From Bryoerythrophyllum caledonicum (lineage: Eukaryota; Streptophyta; Bryopsida; Pottiales; Pottiaceae), in NCBI GenBank assembly GCA_963971425.1, contig OZ020517.1, positions 8,310,501-8,374,500 on the forward strand: a stretch of DNA of 64,000 nt. Reading direction: 5' to 3'. The notes beneath the pieces are model-generated. The model searched no databases, was not told the DNA's origin, and saw only the letters and a program-made list of their open reading frames with translations. Of the stretch, positions 25,129 to 36,067 are shown piece after piece. The translations under genes were made by a program, and so were the position numbers. How positions within the stretch are numbered: position 1 is the stretch's first letter; each line of letters opens with the position of its first letter.

Positions 25129-26388
25129 ATTTTAGGGTTTTGTGGAAGTGGAGGAGATTTGTGGCCGAAGCGAGAAGATAAAAGAGACAAAAGAAGGAGG
25201 TTGCGGATGCAACAACAAAGGTGACTCTTGCCCATGTTGGGTTTCTTTTGTTTGTGAGAATTTCTTGTTTGTGAGTCTTTTCCTCTCTTGTCTACCGGGG
25301 TGACTCCTCGGTAATATCCTCCCCGGTCTAGATAAAAAGTCCTCCCCGGGGACTTCATCTAGACCTCATTGTGTTGTTTACATGTGTAGTTGTTGTCGAT
25401 TGTCCTAGCCTTGTGGCAAGTTTTTATCTTGAGTTGTCTCCCTCCTCATATCATTTTAGGTCTTGTCCATAATTCCTATATTTTTTCCGGTCTTCCCGGT
25501 CAACCGGGAAGAACCTCTTTCTAAGTCCTTGTCTCCAAAGTCTTCTCCTTGTTATCATTATATGTGACCTTGTGTTGTTAGTATGTTGCTAGATGTGTGA
25601 GACACCCATATCCACATACTCTAGCAAAGTGTTCCGGAGTTGTCTACCGGCTGACCGGTAGACTTGTGTTTCCGGGCCGGACCGGGGTTTGTGACAAGTT
25701 AATAGGGAGATTGGTGGAAGTACAGGCATTTTGAGGATTTTGTCTACCCGGGACAACATGGCTCTCCGGTGAGTTAGGTGGATTCTCCATCCTCTAAAGG
25801 TGGGGCTTGAAGGTCTATCAGAGAAAAAGAAGTCTCCCGGTAACTTCTACCGGGAAGGAACCGGTAGACCTCCCTTCCTCAACCTCGGAGTCTTTGGTGG
25901 AGTCCTATGCGGCTATACTAATCGAGCTTAAAGAGACTCCGCATGTATCTATAGATACACCTAACCTTCCGGTGGATACCGCCACTCCACCGGTAGACCT
26001 CCCGGTTGAGACATCCGACCTCCCGGGGGATTCTCTTGACCCTGTTGGTACTTCCAGACGTGGTGACAATCTCTATACGTCTCAACCGGAAGAGTCTTCC
26101 GGTTGAGTCTTTGTTATATGTTATGTGTTGATTTACCTCACCGGTTGGTGAGAAGTCGTTTTAAGTTGCTAGAATTACACACTAGGGTGAGAGTAGTGAT
26201 GTCGATGGGGCCCCATTGCGCACCCGGTCACTACCACTTGAGTGGTTTCTCCAGCTACTTATTTTTGTTAGGAAAAGGTTCATCGGTTCCGGGACCGCCG
26301 GACCGGGAGTCTTCCGGTCTACCAGTCTTCCAGTTTACCGGTCTACCGGTAATCCGCCGGTGACTAGGCTACCCTTGATTTTAGGATC

Positions 26389-26582
26389 TAGATGCCGTTT
26401 TGTCTTTTAGTGGAGCTACTTTTGGAGGGTAGCTATTGACTTTAGTGCACCTCCTAGATGCCGTTTCGTCCTTTTGCGGTCTAGTTTTGGAGCGTAGCTA
26501 TTGACTTTAGTGCACTCTTTAGATGCCATTTCCACCTTTTGGGGATCTAGTTTTGGAGGGTAGCTAGTGGCCTTTGTGTACT
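26389..26582 (+). repeat. 65-66 bp tandem repeat, 3 units
   Basis: Units beginning TAGATGCC at 26,389, 26,455 and 26,520, each with a TTTTGGAG(G/C)GTAGCTA block; the first two units also share TTGACTTTAGTGCAC. Divergence between units is moderate. Confidence 0.75.
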
Positions 26583-27661
26583 TAAGGGCCTTGGGCTCTT
26601 GTATTATGTACTCTTCTCTTTGTTGATCTCCTCGTGTCTTGCCTTCATTACTTGTGTCTAGAGTCTTTGTTGAGCTTGTGTGAGTGGACCGGGAGAGAGT
26701 TGAGTCCTCCTAGTGTGTCTTTGCTAGGTGTGCAAGATTGTGACTTGTTGTGTGTTAAGTGATTGAGTGTGAGTAGAGACATGCCGAGGGGCTAGGATAT
26801 CCGGGTTAGATAGGTAGAGTGAGGTCCGGGACTTGTGCTCTAGACTTTTCACCGGTGGGACCGGGAATAGTTGCTTTACCGGATGGGATCCGGGAAGCCC
26901 ACGGCTATTTATGATAGCCTCCCTTAAGTGGGAAGTGTTCGGATTGGTGGGGAGTAGGGGGTGACATCCCCCTTCTCTCGGTACACCGGGAGACATCCGG
27001 GGAAAGCTATCGCATGAGCCTAGAGCAGGGAGCAGGGAAAAGAAGAGCAGGGAGCGTGGATTCATAATTTTTATAACCGGAAGAATTCTAATAGGTAGAA
27101 GTAAACACCAAATGGATGATCAAGGTCCTATCACCGTGAAAGTGGGTTTAGGGTTTAGGGTGAGTTTTTTGAAAATAACAAAAGAATATTGCAAAAATAA
27201 AATTAAGTTTAGGGTGCAGTTTCTAAAATATGAATGCATATTTCTGGCAGAATAAATATATGCAATTAAACACATCGATAAAGTCAGAAATTCTAATTCC
27301 ATCCTCTACCATCAATTCAGCTTCAACTTTACTAAATTTTGTTCTAATCATGTATTTATTTAGTCTATACAATTAAATTATTTTAAATAGTAAACTAAGT
27401 GATGTTTGTTCACGGTTGATCTTAAATCATGCAAATTGTCAAAGTATATGCGAAAATACTTATGTAGTACTCACTAAATTTCAACTATTGCAATCCTATT
27501 AAATAGAATGGAAGGATGACAACAAGAAACTGTAAAACCAAAGTAGTGGCCCTTGTAGTCTCACTACTACGTTATAAATATATATATATGACGTACATCA
27601 CCGTATAGTCACTGGCGAAAGTCAAGTCACTAGACAAGCACAAAATAGTGTATTGATATTA

Positions 27662-30600
27662 CTACCTAGAAGAAGATGAAGTTGAAGTGCCGTCGTCGAA
27701 AGCAGTAATAGATTCATGAGGAGATAATGAACTAATACTCGTAGAAGACTGCGAAGAGTAATCACAACTCACATCTCCACTCACAATAGAAGGCTGTAGA
27801 ACCGGAACATCTTCTACAGCTGACACATCCATAAATTCTAGTACTCTAGGATCTCCAGTGAAGCGAGATGGAGCGATAAAAGTTGGTGAGGTCAATAAAG
27901 ATGCTTGAGCCAACGCCTCTACATCAGGGTTGTCTACATAGACGGACAGGGGCCCAAAGACAGCGGACGGACGGACAGTAGGACGGACGGACAGGACGGA
28001 CAGCACTTTTTGGCGGATAGTTGCGTGTAAAAAAAATTACGAACCCTAAATCAAATTTTCAACTTACCCCCTGGTAAAACACATGTGCACGACACGTCAG
28101 ACGGCTTTCCACGTCACATCAAGGGGCGGGCGCGTGCCTTCGGACCGCGCGCGCAGCATTTGGGGCCGGGCGCGTACCAATCTGGACCGGGCGCGTTCAT
28201 GAAGGGCCGGGCGCGTTCCAATTAGGGCCGGGCGCGTACGATTTAAGACCGGGCGCGTACCCCTAAGGGCCGGGCGCGTGCATAGCAGGGCCGGGCGCGT
28301 AGCACTCAGGGCCGGGCGCGTACCGTCAAGGTCGGGCGCNNNNNNNNNNNNNNNNNNNNNNNNNNNNNNNNNNNNNNNNNNNNNNNNNNNNNNNNNNNNN
28401 NNNNNNNNNNNNNNNNNNNNNNNNNNNNNNNNNNNNNNNNNNNNNNNNNNNNNNNNNNNNNNNNNNNNNNNNNNNNNNNNNNNNNNNNNNNNNNNNNNNN
28501 NNNNNNNNNNNNNNNNNNNNNNNNNNNNNNNNNNNNNNNAATCGCCTTCGTGGCAGTGGGTAAATTGATTTACCTCGAGTCATGGTCAAACTAGGGTTGA
28601 CCCTTATCGGACGGACAGCAGCCTCTACCGGACGGACAGCCGGACGGACGGACACTACCGGACGGACGGACGGCCGAACAACCCTGCTCTACATATACTG
28701 GTAAGTGAAACGACTTCTCCGGAGTCAAAAACAAATGATCAGAAAGGATGCGTTGTCGATCTCTAGGTGTCCTCACACGTGAGCTGTTGAAACAAAATTC
28801 ACAAAACCAAATGAAGATCAGAATAATATACAAAAATTACATGAAAAATGGTTAGTCTAATAATTAAAATTCAAGATGCAAGACTTACGCACAGAATCGG
28901 TTTCGTGGAACAATATCGATCATAGGCTCGTCTTCCTCTATCATCTCCTCATCATCATCAGCACTTGTCTGCCCTGCATGAATGCGTTGCTTCTTCAAGC
29001 CGTCGCTCACCCTTTGGACAACAAGCGGCTGCAAAATAGAGTTAAATATCTCTCCATCATCCTCCAACGCCGCAACATGGCGACCGGCCTTACGACAAGC
29101 ATGAATGGAGGCACCTGTAAATAAAAATGCCAGTTCAATGAATTAGATAAAATATCCCAAGTACACCTAAGATTATATATCAAAATATGTAACGAAATGA
29201 CAACATACCAGTTGAAACAGTACAATCCAGCACAATGTCTCCAACATGAGTACTCGCTTCAATAAGCATCTGAAGAAGAATGGGGTCCTTCTCCCGTGCT
29301 CCTCTCCATGGAATAGTGTCCCGAATAAGTTGTGAGTCTTTTGTAACGAAATTGTGCAGCACATCATCAGCCACAATGTCGATTCCAACGGCCTCCAACT
29401 CGTCAACTGGTTTCAAAGAAAACAAAGACGGTGCGGAGTTCGGGATATTTCGAACTAACAACTTGATGCAAAATCGAAGTGTCTGCGAAGAAAGAAATAT
29501 TAAAAAACGAACTGACTAATAACATTCAAAATCCAAATAGAAGAATTAAAATATCTGTATAACTTAGGGTACTTACAGTTTTTGATGGATCCTTGGCACT
29601 TGTCAAACGCAATCGATTGACACCCATCCACTCCTTGAAAATCTTGAAATGATAAGCTTTCATAAAGCCCTTCAACTTAGAGTTCAGACTTTGATCATCA
29701 GAATGAAAGAGAAGTAAGCCGCCATCGTCATGAATGTGATTGTTGGCAAAGTCAAAAATCAAATCCACAAAGCTTTCATCCAAAACATTCCACGCCGGAA
29801 TAGACGTGGAAATATTTGGAATTGGCAAGTTCTCCGGAATATCCACAACCATCAAATCAACACCAGAAGTCTTCTCTGGGCGACCTGAGAAATGTCGAGG
29901 GCGATCAAGCATGTGCTGGAATAAAAATAGAAATTAGATCGACTATCAATTAATGAGTGGACAAAAATATAACAGAAATAATGAAAATAAAGTACCTTAT
30001 CAACGAAGGCCTGCAAGTTTGTCCATGCCGATGGAAAAGACTTGAACTTTGAAAGGTGTGCATCAATGGACAGCAGCGAGGCATTAATAATGCACTCATC
30101 GACAAATTGTGTATCTTGCACAATGTCTTTAAGTGCATGGGAAGTACCTTGAACCAACCGTGACATTGAAAGCCCTGCAAATGTAGCATCTCGCTTCAAA
30201 TGCAGACGAGATAAAGAATCTGAGGAGGTTGGACTCACACCAACAGTTGAGGGGCTATCTCCTATAGTGCCAGATCTTGCTGAGCCAAGAGCTACGGCCT
30301 TTGCCTCTGCCTCCTTTGCCTTCGCAGTAGCTAATTCGGCAGCCCTTTGAGCTTTCTCCACAGCCCGCCTTGCTTCTTTCTTTTTCCTTTGATCTTCTCT
30401 CTCAGCGTCCTTGGCGCGTTTAGAAAGGACCTTCAACTGCTCCTTCCCAGATAATGTACTCCCGCCCGCGGTGTCCATATCCTCATCACTAAGGTCAACA
30501 GTGGTTTGAGTGGTGGCACCAACCACTCCAGATACCTCGGATTTGTCATGAGAAGCCATTGCCGCTTCCTCCTCAGATGGACAAAAAGGCTTCGTGCAAT

Positions 30601-32777
30601 CGAGATACCAACATCCATCATTTAAATGCAAAGTTGACCACGATTGAAGCTGAGTAGGAGTGAACATACAATGAGATGAATTTTTATCAATCCATGTCTG
30701 AAGAAACAATGGAAGCTGATGTCTCTCAAGGGCACCCTTAACAAAGAGCTCCTTCATATAATACCTGAAAGTTGCAAAAACACATTTAGATAAATAAATT
30801 AAAGGCAATGACTTGTAATTGATATCACTAAAATACCCCACTCACCTCCAAACAACTCGCTTCACAGCCAAGTCAATATTCTTGTGGTTCTTAAATTCTT
30901 TTGACCTTGAGAATGTGGTCTTGCTTCTTAAGAGTGTTGGAAAGGCATGCACCCAAAGTTTAACCCTTGATGCTTCCACATACTCTTGTGGAGATCGAGG
31001 TCTCTCCGGTAGGTCCAACTTCAGAGGCAGCTTGTCGGCTTTAAGTACACTCTCAAACTCCTCAGATACGGCGACTTCAAGCTACAATGATCAAATTTTG
31101 AAACATTAACTTACTCACTTGGGTTGAAAGCATTTAATGAACGAACCGATTCCAAAATATGATGAACTTAATTCATAAAAATTAAGAAATTTGCTAAACA
31201 GAACTTACTCCGGCCCAAAAGGATGCCTTGTTTAACCACGAGTCTAACTCCTTATCGCTGAATCCTTTATGAGGAAAGTGGAGAGCTTCCCTAGTGGCAT
31301 TGCTAGAATTCCACCACTGAAGCCATCGAACTTTGAAATGGGATGGAACATTGGAAGTTGCAATCAACTGTAACTTATCCAAAGTCATCTCTGGCTTTGA
31401 ATTCGAACTCCAATGCTTTGTAATCTGAAATTATAAGGAGAGAAATTATTTTGAATAATCACTCTATGTTGGTATATAACTTCAGATGAAATAACAAATA
31501 TATTAAAGAATCATTTTTACCTCTTCAAGGAATTGGTCACCAAGCTTTGGATTTGCAACGGCCGAATATTTGGACCACTGACCCTTGTACATCTGAATTT
31601 TTGCCTTTGCAGCACCTCGCATTGAAGTGGTAATCTCAGAGTCAATCCGAAGTTCCACAAGAGTATTTTCGTGGTACACTCTGGCAGCTTCATCTGATGC
31701 ATCAGCAATCTCTTGTTGAGGTCCAACAGCAATTGGTAAAGAGGTTTGAAATGGTATAATTCCATATCAAATATAATTTATATGTAAGAATATAAGAAAT
31801 TACCAATAAATGCATACATTTACAACCGAAAAACATAAAAGTGAAAATACTGACCCGAAAGAGTAGAGAGACGAAGACATCGACTGTTAATGGATACCAT
31901 GACTTCCCTCTCCCAGGATTAGCCAAGCACTTGTGATAATCCTCTGTAGTCAACAAATCCTTGAATGATTCAAGTGGTTGACTTCCAATCGCCTTAATTC
32001 GATGGAGTATGTGCACGAAGTTGGTCTTGACGTGTGAGTTTTCTGTGGCTCTACATAGGGACAATAGAATCAACAATCAAACAATGAATCCAGGATGCAA
32101 GTACCGAATGAATATTGCAAGGACTCAGTGAATGATGTTCACCTGTTAATATCGTGCATAGCATGAAGAGCCAATCCGACACTGCCTTTGATATCCAAAC
32201 AAATGCAATCCACGGAGATGTGCCAATTTACATCAGCATTGTGCATTCTTTCAATATATCCCATCCATGCCTTGAACCGATGATTTCCATCACATATGAA
32301 GAGTTTACGATTCCTCAAGAAGCTCAACTGGGGAGTAGCCAAAAGATTTGACTCAAAGCGATCATTGGCTGCGTTCCATAATGGGCCCCATTTTCCTCTA
32401 TCCTCCTCGGTGACAAAGGACTCCTCACCGAGGTCATTGGAAAGAGAAACATAAAACACGGTAGATCCTGGGCGATATCCATGAGTAAATTCAGCCTCCA
32501 ACCGCTTAACATCCGACTCCAGTGTGGGTCGGACAAGTGGCATGTACACAAGCCTGCACAACGGCACATCAAGGCGAGAGGAAGCCTTGGGTGCAATGCG
32601 AAGGCTGTCTATGGCAAAGATACAATTTACCCTTTGGTGTTGACGAAGCTCATCTTCGTTAAGATGTAGTTGACAATCCACCTCATCCGCCACCGAAACC
32701 TCCGCGTCCAGATGTGAACTTGTGCCACCAGAGAATTCGGGTGATCGGGTAGACCGTTGAGATGATGATGGGTCCAT
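27662..32777 (-). CDS. ParB-like / beta-class DNA-methyltransferase-like fusion, 10 exons (gene B)
   Basis: Exons read from splice sites and frame: 32,777-32,143; 32,050-31,855; 31,709-31,521; 31,424-31,209; 31,081-30,846; 30,764-29,996; 29,915-29,577; 29,482-29,209; 29,114-28,889; 28,783-27,662 (the last split by a MITE). All phases agree; without the MITE the product is 1,143 residues. Residues about 75-211 look ParB/sulfiredoxin-like, with LFICDGNHRFKAW at 159-171. Residues 596-650 are a charged Ala/Lys/Glu coiled coil. A methyltransferase-like fold follows: VDLMVVDIPEN (766-776, in the place of motif IV), REKDPILLQMLIEAST, then GDIVLDCTVSTG (941-952, motif I place) and HVAALEDDGEIFNSIL (motif II place). 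IV before I is the beta-class order. Motif IV reads DIPE instead of (D/S)PP(Y/W) and motif I is also altered, so catalysis is doubtful. The tail is Ser/Thr-rich. An acceptor lies just before the ATG, so an upstream exon exists. Confidence 0.75.
27917..27924. repeat. 8-bp target-site duplication of MITE, left copy
   Basis: CTCTACAT, repeated at 28,687-28,694. Eight base pairs is the duplication length of hAT transposases. With one copy and the MITE left out, the exon reads on in frame (PVYVEALAQAS). Confidence 0.9.
28126..28339 (+). repeat. GC-rich minisatellite, conserved core with variable spacers
   Basis: About eleven units at 20-21 bp spacing. A GGGCCGGGCGCGT core is nearly constant, whereas the following 7-8 bases differ in almost every unit (for example ACCAATCT, TCATGAA, TCCAATTA, ACGATTTAA). 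GGGCGCGT starts at 28,128, 28,168, 28,189, 28,209, 28,230, 28,251, 28,272, 28,293, 28,314; one unit near 28,148 is degenerate and the last is cut by the gap. The array probably continues into the gap. Confidence 0.85.
28340..28539. other. Assembly gap (200 N)
   Basis: Exactly 200 N, which looks like a placeholder of fixed size. The true length is unknown; the GC-rich array running into it is the likely cause. Frames spanning the N run are artefacts. Confidence 0.97.
28687..28694. repeat. 8-bp target-site duplication of MITE, right copy
   Basis: CTCTACAT directly after the right end ACAACCCTG; identical to 27,917-27,924. Confidence 0.9.
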
Positions 32778-32971
32778 GACCTGAATTTTGCGTCATATCA
32801 TAATTAGTATCTAAGCAACACAATTCTACAAAGGATGACAATATAATGAGACGAGAGCAAAGGCAAATACCAGACAAGAATCAACCTCAATCTGAGAACT
32901 CTATATAAATTAATCCAAATGTTCTCAATCCATACACAATTCATGGGTATGCATGGGCTGCCAAAAAATAG

Positions 32972-34922
32972 CGTCGGCACCGACGCTACTCCGGGAGCGG
33001 CCGTATACTCTTTACACAATTATCACGAACTCCAGCGCCCCCTCGAAGAACGGGCTCCCATAGCACGGCGGAAGCCCAGGCACCATCACGGTTGCCAGCA
33101 GCGGCGTCAACTATGGTCGCCACACATAGGAGAGGACGGCACCCCTGCTACAGCTTCCGGGGGGATTTGCTGGCAACTCGCAGTCATGATCTACTCAAGA
33201 ACGCGCTCACAAAGGAAGGGATCGACCAAAGTACAATAATTCTAGGCTAATATGGACCAATATATCAAGTATAATTTGATAATCAAACAAACATTACTGT
33301 GATGAACTAAACAGAAAATGACTACGTCGGCACCGACGATCATTGTGGTACTTATTACAATCAATTCATTTCAACAGAATATTCATAAAAGAAAGCAGAA
33401 TCACCATCTTGACGGGACATTAATGAGAACTTGGACCCTCTAAAGCATTTTCTGTAATCATGATTCATTTCTTGGTTATTTCAGATCTGCAAAGGAAGAT
33501 CGTCGGTACCGACGAGCCCATATGAGGCTCACTAATTATCATAAGATAGCTAACTAAATAACCAGATGATCATATTTAGAAAGAGATATACTCATTCAAT
33601 GAAACAGCAAATGAATCAAACGCGATAAATCTATGGAGTTTCTCACTGAAATAAATCCGGAGGGCAGGTGCGTCGGTGCCGACGTTGGTTAAACGCCCTG
33701 GATGGTTGAAGTGCATTCAACTCTCACAACATCTTCCAAACGAATCAGCTCAAGAATAGGCCTCAACTCACATACCAACGATAAACTTTGAATGAAAGAT
33801 CGACTTTAGTGTCGTAAATATTCCAGCCGAATGGTGGTAAATATTTAGCGTCGGTACCGACGCTGGTTCATGAAATCATAATGAATCAACGCCAGCGCAA
33901 GAGGCCGTGCGATTCGTCAAGTATATATGGTTCACCGCAATTCCAGGCAAGCACGCATCGGACTTTTATCTAATAAATATGTCTCTCCCAGTAGAGCCGA
34001 GTCGGGAGTTTGTCCATGTATAAGCTTTAGAATTACAACGGTTAGAGTAGCAAGGTACCATCAGAGCCACAGTAACTGATTTAATGAGATTCGCAGTCAC
34101 AGTACTAACACATGCATGGCACAATTTAATGAGACAAGCATATGACTACTGGCAGGATCAAGTTCGCCTTCATATATTTCTTCACTCCATTCATGCCTTC
34201 GCTAGCTGATCAACATAAGGTAGTCCCTATCTAATCGATCGTTGTATCGGGTGCTGACCACTGAACATGGTCCACCACCGACTGTCATAGTGACCACCAC
34301 CAACCATCGAAACCCAGGCCAATCCGAAGCAAGGACTCATGTCCCACCACGTGGTGCCCTCCAACAAGTTCCCGCGACACTCAACCGTCCCCACCGTCAC
34401 CACCCAAGTAACGAACACTCTTTCTGTCAACTTCAGGACTTCCCACGCAATAATCTTCATAGAAACAACCACACGCAGACCTCATAAAAGCAACCAGTTT
34501 TCGTGAAGTTGGCTACACTAACGAATCCACACACAGAAGACTTCACGACGCTCGAATCCAATGTCACGAACCCGAACTCATTCCAAACTCAAACCAAACT
34601 GATTCGTGCGTGAGTGCGAATCTGAACTCATTTGTGCGTGAGTGTGAAACCTTATAGTGATGTGAATCTGAACTCAAGATTCCACACGATCGAACAACAT
34701 CTTCAGGATCGAACAACGTCACACACAAAAGACTTCACGACGCTCGAATCCAATGTCACGAACCCGAACTCATTCCAAACTCAATCCAAACTCATTCGTC
34801 AGTGAGTGCGAATCTGAACTCATTTGTGCGTGAGTGTGAAACCTTATATTGATGTGAATCTGAACTCAAGATTCCACACGATCGAACAACATCTTCAGAA
34901 TCGAACAACGTCGGCACCGATG
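32972..34922. promoter_or_regulatory. Array of inverted CGTCGG-NN-CCGACG sites, about 176-bp register
   Basis: Five exact copies at 32,972-32,985 (centre CA), 33,325-33,338 (CA), 33,501-33,514 (TA), 33,671-33,684 (TG) and 33,849-33,862 (TA), and a sixth with one mismatch at 34,909-34,922. Start-to-start distances are 353, 176, 170, 178 and 1,060 bp, that is about 2, 1, 1, 1 and 6 times 176. The DNA between sites is not visibly repeated. Each site holds CCGAC on both strands; (A/G)CCGAC is the DRE/CRT core bound by DREB/CBF-type AP2/ERF factors, and the TA-centred copies contain the TACCGAC form. A regulatory role for gene B is inference; a dispersed palindrome of mobile origin is the alternative. 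Confidence 0.6.
34529..34913 (+). repeat. 192-bp tandem duplication
   Basis: Two adjacent copies, about 34,529-34,720 and 34,721-34,913, offset by 192 bp (GACTTCACGACGCTCGAATC at 34,539 and 34,731). They differ at only a few positions. A shorter internal echo (TTCGTGCGTGAGTGCGAATC and TTTGTGCGTGAGTGTGAAAC) lies in each unit. The second copy ends in the sixth CCGAC palindrome, the first does not. Confidence 0.85.
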
Positions 34923-36067
34923 GAGGAAATAGTATAACCTAATCTACGACCTACTCACGCCCAGCGGCTCCCAAGTGATAGCACGTCCCCTAACGCAAAA
35001 TTCAGTGAACAAATGAACATAGCCCGATCAAACCCTAGAATCAGAATTGTGAATCTTGAATATATCATGCGATTCAATGTTTGTTAGATATTGTACCTTG
35101 CAGAAACCGCCGATGGTGATTGCAAAGTCCTGGTTGTCAATATGCGTTGCTACCCGGTCGCCGCGTTTACGGTGACCACACTCCTGCATCCCCACCAATC
35201 CAAACGTGCGTGAGCCTCATTCTGGGAAAGAGTCACAGAAATCTCAGTTCATTTCGTCAGCACAGCAAAGAACAAACCCTACGTGGAAACTGAACGACCA
35301 TAAGACCACCTGATCCAAAAACAGAAGAATAGATGAAGCTGCTTGCAACCTCTGGGAAAGAGCATATAGCCTGGCCAAGGGTTTCCGGCTCGAGAGGATG
35401 ACGACCATTCATTTCAATATTCGTACTACATTCAGCAGGTACGAATCTTAATGAATTCGTAGGCCCTCAAGTACCTGTTATTTTGAAGATTGGTGCGTTG
35501 CAAACTGAAATGCATCCTCATTAATCCGCAGTAGTAACGAATAGTAATCTTTTAGTATTCTTTAAGATCCTGTAGAGCTGAATATTTGACTTCCCGTCCA
35601 AATTTTGATAAGTCCATACTGGTGATTATCATATATTATGTTATTCTGATGATTCATAAATTATGAGTCGGAATCAAAATTATTATACTCGACCATGGAT
35701 CTATGGTGTTATGCGTATTTTAGTTTAATTTACTTAATCTTCTTGGTCAATGAAGCAGTTAATGAATAAGGACAATGGACAAATGTGCGCTAAGGTTATT
35801 GTATTATCTAGTATTATCTAGTATATTTATTGCCAGCCTCCATATTCAGTAAGGCCACCCTCTCAGTTTCTTGTAATCTAGTTGCAAAATGGAATGAACA
35901 TATTCAGCTTCTTATCAATGTTTATAGTGTTGTTACTTCTTCAATTCTCTAAATTGAAGTCCATTTAGCAAAATGGTGCATCAATGCAAATCATTAGATT
36001 TGTACAGTATAATTCTCAATAAACAATGAAATAATTCCAAAAGTACAAGGCAATCGACAAAACCTAC

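Larger units (their letters stand above)
24025..27660. other. Repeat-rich, CCGG-rich DNA without a supported gene
   Basis: Holds a GAAAA-rich purine tract (24,340-24,420), a cluster of CCGGGTA motifs (24,465-24,530), a CT-rich stretch (24,540-24,715), the 28-bp array at 24,821, and more than twenty CCGG words, many as CCGGT or CCGGGA, between 25,300 and 27,030. Frames such as 25,807-26,106 are by-products of this composition. It may be the LTR or leader of an unrecognised retroelement, but no paired ends were found. 27,060-27,660 is the 3' flank of the minus-strand gene that follows and includes a TATATATATAT run at 27,577. Confidence 0.5.
27925..28686. mobile_element. Non-autonomous hAT-type MITE in the last exon of gene B
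   Basis: Terminal inverted repeats start CAGGGTTGT at both ends (left CAGGGTTGTCTACATAGACG; right, reverse complement, CAGGGTTGTTCGGCCGTCCG) and are flanked by the 8-bp duplication CTCTACAT. It is 762 bp as assembled, including 200 N, and has no transposase. Both subterminal zones carry runs of GGACGGAC in the same orientation (27,945-28,005 and 28,608-28,673). The middle is a GC-rich minisatellite. Read from the gene strand, the coding frame runs about 31 codons into the element and then stops, so a transcript spliced as modelled would lose the last 85 residues of the protein but keep the methyltransferase-like fold. The CAGGG terminus plus 8-bp duplication is standard hAT. Confidence 0.88.
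32778..36067. other. Upstream region of gene B, no supported exon
   Basis: A splice acceptor (AAAATTCAG before GTCATGG) ends an intron directly in front of the gene B start codon, so part of this region is probably a 5' intron, with a leader exon further upstream. It contains the inverted CCGAC motifs and a 192-bp tandem duplication listed separately. Frames at 32,919-33,239 and 34,227-34,487 have no recognisable domain. Confidence 0.5.

Noticed and set aside
24896-25135. Repeat-protein frame over the 28-bp array
   Set aside because: 28 bp is not a multiple of three; openness follows from lack of stop words in the unit.
25807-26106. Pro/Thr/Ser-rich 99-codon frame
   Set aside because: Composition mirrors the CCGGT-rich DNA; no start context, splice sites or motif.
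28126-28339. CRISPR-like array (constant repeats with unique spacers)
   Set aside because: Repeat core of 13 bp and spacers of 7-8 bp are far too short, the setting is a eukaryotic hAT MITE, and no cas genes are present.
28278-28655. Frames across the N run
   Set aside because: Artefacts of translating unknown bases.
32919-33239. 106-codon plus-strand frame over the first palindrome
   Set aside because: No recognisable domain, and it overlaps the region read as upstream intron of gene B.
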